DNA of 64,000 nucleotides. Source: Paenalicyclobacillus mengziensis. Lineage in GTDB: Bacteria > Bacillota > Bacilli > Alicyclobacillales > Alicyclobacillaceae. Position 1 is the stretch's first letter. Each line of letters opens with the position of its first letter. The position numbers were made by a program, and so were the translations under genes. This document shows, in pieces, positions 44,095 through 53,570 of the stretch. The notes below the pieces were generated by a model. It had not been told where the DNA came from. It saw only the letters and a program-made list of their open reading frames with translations, and did no database searches. Where the stretch lies: contig NZ_CP071182.1 in NCBI RefSeq assembly GCF_017298635.1, forward strand, positions 1,116,001 through 1,180,000. Direction: 5' to 3'.

Positions 44095-44170
44095 GCGAGC
44101 GTATTGCCAAGCGATTCTCCGTAAAAAAAAACGGAGACACATCGTTTATAGGCAAGATGCTCGCTTTTTT
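44095..44170 (+). ncRNA. tnsA leader hairpin with terminator (copy 4)
   Basis: Outer stem GCGAGC..TTGCC (44095-44108) pairs with GGCAA..GCTCGC (44151-44164), directly followed by six T. The inner stem CTCCGT (44117-44122) pairs with ACGGAG (44131-44136) around an A-only loop, followed by CACATCG. It ends 24 bases before the tnsA start, so it looks like an attenuator or an insulating terminator. A frame from ATG 44069 runs through it in phase with tnsA. Confidence 0.65.
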
Positions 44171-44194
44171 GTCTGCAGAAAGGATGTGATAGCA

Positions 44195-44992
44195 ATGGCG
44201 AAACAGCCGTGGACAGAAGAGAAGATGAACAAGTGGTTGATGGAGGGGCGCGGACAGGGGACCGAAAAAACTTATGTGCCATGGACCAAAATCAGTGATT
44301 TCCCCAGTATCGGAAGGGCTACCCGCATATTTGGCGTTAAGATTCCGAGGATTTACCATCTTCAATCTGACAATCAATTGCGTTGCTTTTTGCTGTTCGA
44401 ATGGTCTGATCGGGTCGTGGATCTGCGAGAATCATTTCCTTTACTTAATTTGCTTGAAACGATTGACGATAAAGATGATCTCCGCCTGGACAAGTTTACT
44501 GAAAAAGAGACGGGCGTTCCGATGGTGCTCACGACCAGTTTCCTATTGACCGTTCGAAATGGCGATGGAAAGGAGCGATTGGTAGCACGAAGCGTGAAAA
44601 ATGCGTCCGAACTACGACGGAGTTCCGCGTTTGAGAACTTGGAAATACAACGGCGATACTGGCGTGCAAAGGGTGTCGAGTGGAAATTGATTACGGACAA
44701 GCAGATACCGAAACAGTTCTCGAAAAACGTGTCCTGGGTGCGTGAAACTTTGCTGGACGACGGTATGGATAGCAACGAAAAGTCGGAACAAGCCCTATTG
44801 TTGCACCACGATTTGTTGAGATATCCCGATTTGAAACTCGGTGATGTGTTGAATGCCTTTGACTATCGAGAAGGGGTATCACAAGGAATCGGATTGTACC
44901 TATTTCGATATTTGATAGCCAAGAAGCGAATTCACATTGATATGAATCAGAGTGTACAGATGGCTCGGAAAGTCAGGGACGTTCTTCGGTGA
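44195..44992 (+). CDS. tnsA: TnsA-like endonuclease of a Tn7-like transposon
   Basis: 265 residues. ATG 44195 (MAKQPWTEEKMNKWLMEGRG) has AAAGGA upstream; the frame also opens at 44069. TnsA pattern: LLFEW (Glu 69, cf. E63 of Tn7), VVDLRESFPLL, then TTSFLL and ARSVKNASEL. In Tn7 the nuclease residues are E63, D114, Q130 and K132. Here the Asp position is Ser 115 and the Gln position Ser 133, with Lys 135 kept. TnsA normally cuts the 5' ends of the element. Loss of the Asp may change cut-and-paste into replicative transposition. It is the first gene of the tns operon. Confidence 0.85.
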   Translation: MAKQPWTEEKMNKWLMEGRGQGTEKTYVPWTKISDFPSIGRATRIFGVKIPRIYHLQSDNQLRCFLLFEWSDRVVDLRESFPLLNLLETIDDKDDLRLDKFTEKETGVPMVLTTSFLLTVRNGDGKERLVARSVKNASELRRSSAFENLEIQRRYWRAKGVEWKLITDKQIPKQFSKNVSWVRETLLDDGMDSNEKSEQALLLHHDLLRYPDLKLGDVLNAFDYREGVSQGIGLYLFRYLIAKKRIHIDMNQSVQMARKVRDVLR

Positions 44993-45008
44993 AGGGAGGG
45001 CAATGACA

Positions 45009-47144
45009 ATGAATGTGGTCGTGAATCAGTTATTTGCAGATGAAAAAGGAAAGTTGTTGAGGATCGTTTTCGTAAATAAAGTCACATCGATGGTTTATGT
45101 GATCGAAGTGGACAAGAACCAGTTCCCGCATCCCATGTCGTTCCAGGAGTTTGAGACTTTAGTTGAAACCCAAGGACTGCAGATGGTTGATGAGGACAAC
45201 ACTGTTCGAATGGACTCAGATGATGATTTGACGGATGTGCAGAGGATGAAGCGGGATATCGCATGGGAGGCAGTGCAGTATTTCTTTCAAATGGTCGAAG
45301 GGGAGGAGTATGCGTTTGCTCGTCGTTACCGACAGGAAGCGATCAAGCTGGCACGCGAGAAATTCAATATTAGTTACAACACCGCGAAAATGTACTTGAC
45401 TCGATATTGGTCTGGAGGTGGGGTTAAGAACAGTGTTCTTCCTCGACTTTCAAATTGCGGCGCACCTGGCAGAGAGAGAAGGGTTAGTGAGAAGAAACGT
45501 GGACGACCTCGTCTCCGCGACGGGAACCAGGGGGTCAACGTGGATGACAAAATGAAAAAAGCTATTAGGGCTGGGTTGAACAAACACTATTACAGTCAGA
45601 GACAGAACAGCTTACGGGTGGCATACGAGTTAACTCTCAGGGACTATTTCTCGACACAACAAGTACGGGACGATGGATCGACGTATCCCGTGCTCGTGCA
45701 GTCAATCCCGTCATATGCTCAATTTCTCTATTGGGCGCGGAAGTGGAATGATCCTAAAAGAGAAATCATGACACGGCACGGAATGCGCTTTTTTCAACAG
45801 AAGCACAGAACAATAATCTCGAATTCCAAGCAAGACGCTGACCTTGGGTGTGGGGAATTGCTTCAAATCGATTCGACAATTTTCGACATTTTCCTCGTCT
45901 CTTCTTTGAACAGGGATGTCGTCGTTGGGCGACCGCGTCTCTTGTTAGCTGTGGACGTATTCAGTTCGCTCATTCTCGGCGTGGCTGTAACGTTTGAGTC
46001 ACTAAACGCATACTCAGGGGCAATGTTATGTTTGGCATCCGCAATGTCGAGTAAGGTTGATGATTGTACCCGATATGGGATTGAGATAACCGATGATGAC
46101 TTCCCGTACTGCATTCCGAACCGAGTATTAGCTGACAGAGGTGAACTTGTTAATTCACACATCGAAAATGCAATTGAGCAACTGGGGATTACGGTACAGC
46201 AAACACCGCCTTACCGAGCAGACGCAAAGGGGACGGTTGAACACTTGTTTCATATGATGAATTTACAAATAAAACCTATCGCAGATGGCGTGGTAGTCAA
46301 AGGAAATCGCCCCAAAGAACGCGGTGAGATCGACTACAGATTGAAAGCAAATTTGACGTTGGAGGAGTTTACAACACTCGTTTTAAAGGTAATAATTTTC
46401 CACAATAAACACCACGTTTTGGAGGATTACCCATTGGACGCGAGCATGATTGATGAAGGGATCGAGAAAATCCCTATCAGGATTTGGAAACATGGTCTGA
46501 AACATAAAAAGGGTCAGCTTCGTAGACTGTCGACAGACACGGTGCGGATGGCTTTGTTCCCCAGCGGTGAGGCAACCGTCGGTAGTAGAGGGATATCGTT
46601 TAAAGGGCTTCTCTACGCATCTCAAGACACCCTTCGCCAAGGCTGGTTCCAGCGGGCACGGACCAAAGGCAGTTGGAAGATCAAAGTCAGCTACAATCCG
46701 ATGGATCTGACCCATATCTACGTTCGCGATGAAGGTCTTGGCGTTCATAAGCTAACGCTGTTGGATCATCTCAGACAATACAGCTTTAAGAGTGAGCAAG
46801 AGGTTGAACAAATCCAGGCACTTGAACACGAGAGAACGAGTCAAAGCAAAGAGCGGGAGTTGCAAGAGAAGATCAAACTGTTTGCTGAGATCGACAGTAT
46901 TGTCCAAGATGCCAGAACAAAGACGGAAGCCGAACGGGGTACCACAATCAGTAAGACCAAGCGGCTCGCAAACATCAAAGAGAATCAGAAACGTGAGAAG
47001 GAACTTGAGCGGGAGAAGATGCGTGAAAACCCAACGGTGAAAAACGAACCATCGATTTGGACACTTCACGATGATGACGGGGATGAGTTGAACCTGTTCA
47101 GAACGGTACAGGAGCAGAATTGGGGTGCTTCAGATGGAGAGTAG
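45009..47144 (+). CDS. tnsB: TnsB-like DDE transposase
   Basis: About 711 residues. ATG 45009 lies nine bases after AGGGAGGG; ATG 45003 is closer to it. The N-terminal half carries helix-turn-helix DNA-binding regions (FNISYNTAKMYLTRYW). The DDE core has Asp near 288 (QIDSTIFDI), Asp near 376 (LADRGELVN) and Glu near 410 (GTVEHLF). A beta-barrel and a charged C-terminal tail that would contact TnsC follow. It joins the 3' ends to target DNA. The stop overlaps tnsC. Confidence 0.92.
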   Translation: MNVVVNQLFADEKGKLLRIVFVNKVTSMVYVIEVDKNQFPHPMSFQEFETLVETQGLQMVDEDNTVRMDSDDDLTDVQRMKRDIAWEAVQYFFQMVEGEEYAFARRYRQEAIKLAREKFNISYNTAKMYLTRYWSGGGVKNSVLPRLSNCGAPGRERRVSEKKRGRPRLRDGNQGVNVDDKMKKAIRAGLNKHYYSQRQNSLRVAYELTLRDYFSTQQVRDDGSTYPVLVQSIPSYAQFLYWARKWNDPKREIMTRHGMRFFQQKHRTIISNSKQDADLGCGELLQIDSTIFDIFLVSSLNRDVVVGRPRLLLAVDVFSSLILGVAVTFESLNAYSGAMLCLASAMSSKVDDCTRYGIEITDDDFPYCIPNRVLADRGELVNSHIENAIEQLGITVQQTPPYRADAKGTVEHLFHMMNLQIKPIADGVVVKGNRPKERGEIDYRLKANLTLEEFTTLVLKVIIFHNKHHVLEDYPLDASMIDEGIEKIPIRIWKHGLKHKKGQLRRLSTDTVRMALFPSGEATVGSRGISFKGLLYASQDTLRQGWFQRARTKGSWKIKVSYNPMDLTHIYVRDEGLGVHKLTLLDHLRQYSFKSEQEVEQIQALEHERTSQSKERELQEKIKLFAEIDSIVQDARTKTEAERGTTISKTKRLANIKENQKREKELEREKMRENPTVKNEPSIWTLHDDDGDELNLFRTVQEQNWGASDGE

Positions 47145-48609
47145 GGTGTACCTCCCTAATGGTACGGAAGCTCAGATGGCTGTCTATCGCGAACCCCAGA
47201 TTGAAGAGTTCCGTAATCCGCTCATTCAGGCTTTGCCACCTATGGTTACGAAGGGAGACATTATTCAAAAGTTGATGCGCATGGCACCATTTAACCCAAA
47301 CGAAAGAGGACTCGATGGTCACATCAGGATTCATTTGCTCCAACGCCTTTTTGAAATCTTCACGCCGCTTCCAATCAACGTACAAGTGTGGGAAATGGTG
47401 AATTCGCTCTTAATCCAAAGTTACATAGCACGAAATCCATTTGACAAGAACTATAAACACTTTGTCAATCAAACGGGCAAAGAGATTATTGAACGGAAAT
47501 ACAACGTGAATGCGAGCCTTAATTTTCGCTCGACGGCATGTGCTGGAACCCTGATTGGGGTTTCGGGTATGGGCAAGACGACCACAGTAAATCGGGTTCT
47601 CAGCCAAATTCCGCAAGTTATAATTCACAACGAATATGAGCGACAGCATTTCGATCAGATTCAGTTGGTGTGGATGAAATTAGAGACACCTTACAATTCG
47701 AGTGTGAAGGCACTTTGTTTACAGTATTTCACAAATTTAGACGAAATCTTGGGGACTAATAACTTGAAGAAGCTGGTCTCCAGGAACTGGTCTGTTGATT
47801 CGATGCTCCCCTACATCGCACAATCGAGCAGAAACGTTTCGCTTGGACTTTTGATTTTGGATGAATCTCAATTCCTCTCGAAACGTGGTGGGAGCCAACT
47901 CGTTGACTTTCTTGTTTCGCTTATTAACGGGGGACTTAGTATTTTGCTGATTGGAACCCCTGCTTCCTATACGCTTTTTGAAAGTGAGTTTCGAATCGCC
48001 AGGCGACTTACAGGCAGTAAGGAAGTCTTATGGAATGCGATGGAAAATGATGATACCTTCCGCCTGTTCTTGGATGGAATATGGCGTTACCAATGGTTAC
48101 GGAGCTACGTGCCGCTTACTGATGAACTGGTATCGATGATGTTTGAAGAGACGCAGGGAATATCGGACCTCGTCATAAAGTTGTACCTCTACGTTCAGCA
48201 GTATTCTATCGAGCGTGGCTTAGAAGTCATTACCCCTGATATCATCCGAAGGGTAGCCAAGGAGAATTTTCGGCTGATGAAACCCATGATCGATGCGTTG
48301 AAGACGGGGAATCCATATAAAATTGCCCAATTTGATGACCTCCGAATGCTGGATACGAAGGATCGGACATCATCGTCAAATCCTGTACCACCAGTTCAAA
48401 AGAGGGCTCATGCGGCGAAAAAGGAGACGAAACAAAACAACCCAACTCCCGTTGTCGAGAAGCCAAAGAGGAATGTGGATTATCGCGAAGGGGATTTGAG
48501 ACGGTGCTATCGGATAGCAAAGCAAGAAGATGTTGCCCCTGAGACGATTCTGGAAAGGGACGACTTCATTGATGACATGACATTTTGGACAGATGGTGGT
48601 AAGCGATGA
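47134..48609 (+). CDS. tnsC: TnsC-like AAA+ regulator
   Basis: About 491 residues. ATG 47134 overlaps the tnsB stop; GGGGTG is six bases upstream. Walker A GVSGMGKTT is near residue 143, Walker B LLILDESQF near 239, as in TnsC/TniB ATPases that form filaments on target DNA and link target choice to the transposase. The C-terminal ~80 residues are basic and variable, with KPKRNVDYREGDLRRCYRIA. It overlaps tniQ by four bases. Confidence 0.9.
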   Translation: MESRVYLPNGTEAQMAVYREPQIEEFRNPLIQALPPMVTKGDIIQKLMRMAPFNPNERGLDGHIRIHLLQRLFEIFTPLPINVQVWEMVNSLLIQSYIARNPFDKNYKHFVNQTGKEIIERKYNVNASLNFRSTACAGTLIGVSGMGKTTTVNRVLSQIPQVIIHNEYERQHFDQIQLVWMKLETPYNSSVKALCLQYFTNLDEILGTNNLKKLVSRNWSVDSMLPYIAQSSRNVSLGLLILDESQFLSKRGGSQLVDFLVSLINGGLSILLIGTPASYTLFESEFRIARRLTGSKEVLWNAMENDDTFRLFLDGIWRYQWLRSYVPLTDELVSMMFEETQGISDLVIKLYLYVQQYSIERGLEVITPDIIRRVAKENFRLMKPMIDALKTGNPYKIAQFDDLRMLDTKDRTSSSNPVPPVQKRAHAAKKETKQNNPTPVVEKPKRNVDYREGDLRRCYRIAKQEDVAPETILERDDFIDDMTFWTDGGKR

Positions 48610-50111
48610 TGAACGTCCTGCCTCAGATTTATAGCGATGAGTTGCTGTACAGCGTGCTCTCGCGATACAAACGCATGTGTGGCATGCAAAGTAGAAGGGC
48701 ATTTTTGGAAGATGTGTATGGAGAAAGTAAGATGCTCACCTCGATATTTTTCCCACAGTATCTTGAGCGATTTCGGGAGAACCTGCCTCCTTACTCCAAG
48801 ATTACGGTCGATGAACTGATATGGAATCACACAATGTTCCCTTTTTACACCGCGTTTCTTTCTAAGGAGCGTTCAGACCTCATCTACAGCATGATGGTCA
48901 ATGGCTGTGGCAAGAGCATAGAGAACCTTGTGGGATTCAGCGGCGGGAAGGTGAAGCCCTACAACCGACTACGGTACTGCCCCAGGTGTTACTCGGAGGA
49001 CATGGATGAGTTCGGGGAAAGCTTTTGGCGCAGGTTCCACCAGGTTCCTGGGGTGCTGTATTGCTTAAAACACGAGACGTTACTGAAAAGTACAATCGTC
49101 CCGTCAACCGAGAAGTATGCAGACTATTGGTGCGCTGATGTTGATGTGTGTAATGACGTTGAAGATGATACATACGACGAGCGGTTCATGGAACTGAATC
49201 GGGCGTACATACAAAACACAATGTTTTTGATGGACGGTGATTATCAGAAGAAGGAACTCCCTGATACAGTTGATTTTTATGTGGATCGATTACGGGAGAA
49301 AGGGCTTGCCTCCGCAAATGGATTCATTTATACGAAGAATTTTGTGCATCAGTTTTTGCAGTTCTATCCCAGTCATTATCTTAGTTTGATGCAAAGTAAT
49401 GTGGATGAAAGTCAGCAGGCGAATTGGTTGAGACTGTTCGTTCGGAATAACGCTAAAAATCGTAGCCCGCTACGGCATCTTCTGGTATTGCAATTCCTTG
49501 GAATCAGTGCAGAAGAGTTTTTTTACGATCAATCTATATTGGGAAGAATTACGGCACGAGTGAACCATGTTCCGTCGTTTGATCTTGAAGATCGGCGAAA
49601 CGCTTGGTTGAAAATCATCGAGACCAATCCAGGGCTGAACCGAAGTCAACTTAAAGAGATTGGAAAAGGGCTACACACCTGGATTTATAAGCATGATAGG
49701 AATTGGTACGACCAGGTAACACCAAGGGTTCGAGCGAGGAAGAAGCGTTCCCCTGTTATTGACTGGGCAAAGCGGGACGAAGAATGCTTGGCTCTGGCAA
49801 AACAAGCAGTTGAATCTCTCTTGAATAGAGAGGGAAAACCAATTCGAGTTTTACCTGCCACCATTCGTCAGGAAATTGGGGTAAGGCGATGGCTTGATAA
49901 TCGGAAGCTTGTGAGAACGCGGCAGTTTATAAAGGAGGCTACGGAGGATATCAACTCATATCGAATCAGGAAGATTAGGTGGGCGATTGGTGAGCTTGAG
50001 GCAGAAGGTGTGAACATGACTGTTTATAAGGTGCAGTTGTATGCAGGATTTGGAGGAAATAACCGAGAAATTACAGAGTTAATAAGGCAGTTGTTTATAC
50101 TTGAAGTATAA
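48606..50111 (+). CDS. tnsD: TniQ/TnsD-family target selector
   Basis: 501 residues, close to TnsD of Tn7 and longer than minimal TniQ. ATGA overlap with tnsC. The TniQ N-terminus MNVLPQIYSDELLYSVLSRY and zinc motif CPRC (near 124) ... CLKH (near 152) are clear. The C-terminal half is a helical DNA-binding region (NPGLNRSQLKEIGKGLHTWI, WAIGELEAEG). TnsD binds a fixed chromosomal or plasmid site; which site is unknown here. No Cas gene accompanies it, so guide-RNA targeting is not supported. Confidence 0.88.
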   Translation: MMNVLPQIYSDELLYSVLSRYKRMCGMQSRRAFLEDVYGESKMLTSIFFPQYLERFRENLPPYSKITVDELIWNHTMFPFYTAFLSKERSDLIYSMMVNGCGKSIENLVGFSGGKVKPYNRLRYCPRCYSEDMDEFGESFWRRFHQVPGVLYCLKHETLLKSTIVPSTEKYADYWCADVDVCNDVEDDTYDERFMELNRAYIQNTMFLMDGDYQKKELPDTVDFYVDRLREKGLASANGFIYTKNFVHQFLQFYPSHYLSLMQSNVDESQQANWLRLFVRNNAKNRSPLRHLLVLQFLGISAEEFFYDQSILGRITARVNHVPSFDLEDRRNAWLKIIETNPGLNRSQLKEIGKGLHTWIYKHDRNWYDQVTPRVRARKKRSPVIDWAKRDEECLALAKQAVESLLNREGKPIRVLPATIRQEIGVRRWLDNRKLVRTRQFIKEATEDINSYRIRKIRWAIGELEAEGVNMTVYKVQLYAGFGGNNREITELIRQLFILEV

Positions 50112-50173
50112 ATTCCAAGTAATTTTCTTGTATCTCTACGATAGCGATGCATTATCGTTTAGGGGGAGTTTTC

Positions 50174-52192
50174 ATGTACGTAACTGATATCATTGTGAAA
50201 AATTACGGACCTATTAGCAACTTACGGATTACTCCAGAATTTGCTGAAGGAGGTTCGCCGAAGACTATCGTATTGGTGGGGAAAAATGGGTCTGGCAAGA
50301 CACTCTTGTTGAGCCATTTAGTAGATGGAATGGTTGAGATGAAAAGGATACATTACACAGATTTGATAGAGGTTAAGAAAGACAGCTACTTTCGCATGGG
50401 ACAAAAGTCATACATAACAGCAGGTAACATACACAGCTTGGTCAAAATTAGTTATACAGATGAGGGGAATGTGTTTGGCTACACTGATTTTATGACACAT
50501 AATTTGCAACATTCGAAAAGTGAGTTGCAGGGCACATCTGACGGTCAATCAATAAATTGGGCACATGAAGTGCTTGTGAGAGGAGGATTTTATAAAGTAT
50601 TAAACGGACCACAACGAGGGGATGAATTAGAAAAAAATATACTTTTGTATTTTCCTGTCCAACGTTACCATATTCCATCCTGGTATAACGAAGAAAATGG
50701 TGAAGTGGGATTTAGTTTTAAAAAGAGGCTCTATGGAAAGAGCAATAAATCCATCATCAAGGAGAATGTGGTCAAGGAAATCGAGCAATGGATTTTAGAG
50801 TTAGTGCTGGATGAGTATATTTATGAACAGGTTCAACAACCAGCGGTAATCCACGATCCACAGAATGGGATTTTTAGGTCAGGAACAGAGGTTTTGAAAA
50901 AACGTGGTAAAAATACAATCTTACACGAATTACTGAACGAGATTTTATCAATAATTTATCAATTTAGATTCCCAAATTTACAGCGTGCAAGATTGGGTAT
51001 ATCCCAAAAAGCAGATAGAAGGATTTCTGTCCTTGTAACCCAAAGAACTGGGATAGAAGTCGAAGTTGCACCTACGTTCTCACATCTTTCGTCTGGAGAG
51101 GCAATGTTGTTATCCTTATTTGGAACTCTTTTAAAAGAGTACGATGAGTTGAATAATTCAATTGTGCAAAGTCTGGACGAAGTTAAGGGTATCGTTTTGA
51201 TTGATGAAATTGATTTGAATCTCCACATTGAATTTGCAAAAGAAATATTACCTCGACTGCTATCGAAATTTCCTAACGTTCAGTTCATAGTTACTACCCA
51301 CTCTCCATTTTTACTGTTGGGAATGGAGCAACAGCATAGTAAAGGTTGGCAACTAATTGATATGCCAGAAGGTTCTCCGATCTCTATCAACGATTTTAGT
51401 GAAATACAACAAGCCTACGATATTTTTACTCAAGGGTTCAGCCAACTAAAAGAAAATTACGAAAAAGTATCAGAAATGCTTAAGTCCGTAACAAGAACAT
51501 TAGTGATTACTGAGGGGAAAACGGACTGGAAGCATCTGAAAAACGCCTTAGAGTATTTTCGTTCCCAGGGGCGGTATAGCACTGTAGATGTCGAGTTCTT
51601 AGAATATGAAGATGAACTTCGGATGTCTGATTCAGAGTTGTTCAGCTTACTAACAAGTTTGTCTAAAATCACAAATCCAAAGTTTATAATTGGTATTTTT
51701 GACAGTGACGAAGGAAATGGAAAGAGCCTGTCCAAAACACCATACACTTTTCTCGGGAATAGCGTATTTGCAATGAGTATTCCAAACCCTGCCCACAGGT
51801 CTGAACATAATGGAATCTCTATTGAGTTCTTGTACCAAGACGTAGATTTGAAAAGGGAAGATGAAAATGGACGGAGATTGTATTTGTCTTCAGAATTTAG
51901 CGAAAAAACAGGTAGGCATAAAGAAGACTCACGAATAGCTCTTGCTAATGCCCATAAGGTAAAGGGAAAAGAGGACGCTAACAAATCAAAGATAATTGAT
52001 TGTGATGTCTACAATGAAAAAGAAGAAAGCCTTGCACTGAGCAAGAATGATTTTGCAAACTATGTCTGCAATAAACATATCAACTTTACAGATATGGATT
52101 TGGCAGGATTTGAAGGGGTTTTTGACTTCATAGAGAGTATCTTGAGTTCTGCTAATGCAGAACTCAAGATGGAAGAGAGTAGCGTTAGATAG
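50174..52192 (+). CDS. AAA ATPase with TOPRIM domain, OLD-like, possible defence cargo
   Basis: About 672 residues. ATG 50174 (MYVTDIIVKNYGPISNLRI) has GGGGGA upstream; the frame opens at 50147. Walker A GKNGSGKT near 35; ABC-type signature HLSSGEAMLL near 310; Walker B IVLIDEIDLNLH near 340; VTTHSPFLL near 375. A TOPRIM-like domain follows, with ITEGKTD near 446 and GIFDSDEG near 508. This is the layout of OLD-family nucleases, which include GajA of Gabija, although no GajB-type helicase follows. It lies 62 bases after tnsD, where Tn7-like elements carry cargo. Confidence 0.75.
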   Translation: MYVTDIIVKNYGPISNLRITPEFAEGGSPKTIVLVGKNGSGKTLLLSHLVDGMVEMKRIHYTDLIEVKKDSYFRMGQKSYITAGNIHSLVKISYTDEGNVFGYTDFMTHNLQHSKSELQGTSDGQSINWAHEVLVRGGFYKVLNGPQRGDELEKNILLYFPVQRYHIPSWYNEENGEVGFSFKKRLYGKSNKSIIKENVVKEIEQWILELVLDEYIYEQVQQPAVIHDPQNGIFRSGTEVLKKRGKNTILHELLNEILSIIYQFRFPNLQRARLGISQKADRRISVLVTQRTGIEVEVAPTFSHLSSGEAMLLSLFGTLLKEYDELNNSIVQSLDEVKGIVLIDEIDLNLHIEFAKEILPRLLSKFPNVQFIVTTHSPFLLLGMEQQHSKGWQLIDMPEGSPISINDFSEIQQAYDIFTQGFSQLKENYEKVSEMLKSVTRTLVITEGKTDWKHLKNALEYFRSQGRYSTVDVEFLEYEDELRMSDSELFSLLTSLSKITNPKFIIGIFDSDEGNGKSLSKTPYTFLGNSVFAMSIPNPAHRSEHNGISIEFLYQDVDLKREDENGRRLYLSSEFSEKTGRHKEDSRIALANAHKVKGKEDANKSKIIDCDVYNEKEESLALSKNDFANYVCNKHINFTDMDLAGFEGVFDFIESILSSANAELKMEESSVR

Positions 52193-52529
52193 TAGTGTGT
52201 CCTAATATATCCATCGTTGTGTTTTGTCCTGTGGAAAATGATGTAAATGCCAAGGGGTTTTCAGGTCCTCACATCATCTTGAAGTTGCAAGGAACCTACG
52301 CCATTTTGGGGAACCCACTTGCCGCCCTGCATGTGAACATGACAACTCCATGACGTGATGAAATCTCTTTCTCAGTGGCTCCAGCACCTTCAACGGAGCA
52401 CGAAGAAACGTTACTGCCGAATTGGACACGACTTCGAGTTTCGAAACAGGATTGTTATCTGACATTTTAGTACACCCAAGACGGTACAGCGGGTGCTTGA
52501 CCCAATATGCCTTATCCCAGCCTTACTAT

Positions 52530-53145
52530 GTGACCCCATAACAATCCTCTGATAAAAACAATAATCATCTGCTCCAGAACAAATAAACATCTGATTCAAG
52601 CGGGAAAAGAGCGTGAGGCAAAACGGATAAATCCTTGCCCTACAGCCCTTTTCCCGATTTTTATATCAGGACTTTTTTAGATCGAGAATAAAGATTTGCC
52701 AGACTGAAAGCGGGAGAAAAGGAATGAACAGGAAATCCCTTGCAGGACACTATATTCACAAGTCATAATTGAGAACGGTGGAATGCGGGATTGAGGCGGG
52801 GAATTTGTCAGAGGATTATTTGATGGGAACAAGTTTTGTAGCCCCCTAACAAACCTCTGCTAAAAACAATAATCCCCTGCTCCAGACATAATAAACACCT
52901 GATCCAAGCGGGAAAAGAGCGTGAGGCAAAACGGAGAAATCCTTGCCCTACAAGCCCTTTTCCCGTTTTTTATGTCCGAACTTTATTATCCCAAGAATAA
53001 AGTCTTGCCAGACTGAAAGCGGGAGAAAAGGCATGAACAGGAAATCCCTTGCGAGACTTTATATTCACAGTCCGCAATTGAGGACGGTGGAATGCGGGAT
53101 GAGAGCGGGAAATTTGTCAGAGGAATATTTGATGGGAACATAGTA
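52530..53145 (+). repeat. two direct repeats of about 308 bp
   Basis: 52530-52836 and 52837-53145 are diverged tandem copies (ACAAWCCTCTGMTAAAAACA starts each at 52541 and 52849). Each holds a terminator-like hairpin (GGGAAAAG ... CTTTTCCC with T-tract; inner GGCAA/TTGCC) and a ribosome-site-like GGGAGAAAAGG followed by an ATG reading MNRKSLA. In the first copy the peptide frame ends after 13 codons; in the second it runs 36. No large gene is seen from 52193 to 53714. Confidence 0.7.
53033..53143 (+). CDS. possible 36-residue peptide in repeat copy 2
   Basis: ATG 53033 with GGGAG and AAGG upstream; peptide begins MNRKSLARLYIHSPQLRTVE. The first repeat keeps the start but is interrupted. It is short and has no homologue I can name; it could be a chance frame. 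Confidence 0.3.
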   Translation: MNRKSLARLYIHSPQLRTVECGMRAGNLSEEYLMGT

Positions 53146-53173
53146 GAAAATGCAAAAGAGGTTAATTTGCAAA

Positions 53174-53570
53174 TTTCAAAATCAAAATTGGGAAAAGGTT
53201 ACAGAAGGGGTGAAGGGAAACACCAAGCGGGAGTAGAGCGTTAACGGATGCTGTAACGGCGAGGGTTTTCAGGGCTATGGAATTGTGCCCGATAAGCCTG
53301 AACCGAGCACCAGGCGGTCTCTAATCGCCGCAGATCAGATGTTTCGCCAGAATTCCATCCTTAGAGATAAGACATATTGGTTCATTTTGAAATTAAAAAT
53401 GGGGTTATATGGATATTAACGGGAGGGACTGTCCCAGAAAAAAGGGTGTGAAGTTAGAATTCGTGCGTTATTGAGGTCTGATTGACCTGTTCCCTCGATT
53501 ATTTCCATTATATGGTGTAAAACGTTTTGGAAACTGCAAAATGCAGATTTGCAATTTCAGATTTTGAAAA
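53174..53570. repeat. region bounded by imperfect inverted repeats
   Basis: TTTCAAAATCAAAATTG (53174-53190) matches the reverse complement of CAATTTCAGATTTTGAAAA (53552-53570). The ~400 bases between encode nothing obvious but hold short stems such as CGTTA/TAACG and GGCG/CGCC. It could be a miniature element. Confidence 0.3.

Noticed and set aside
48606..50111. CRISPR-associated transposon
   Set aside because: No Cas genes and no repeat-spacer array are present; TniQ here is TnsD-length, which fits protein-guided targeting.
52193..52470. Minus-strand 63-codon frame (MSDNNPVSKLEVV...)
   Set aside because: No ribosome site. The sequence could be a gene fragment, but frames change repeatedly and no family pattern emerges.
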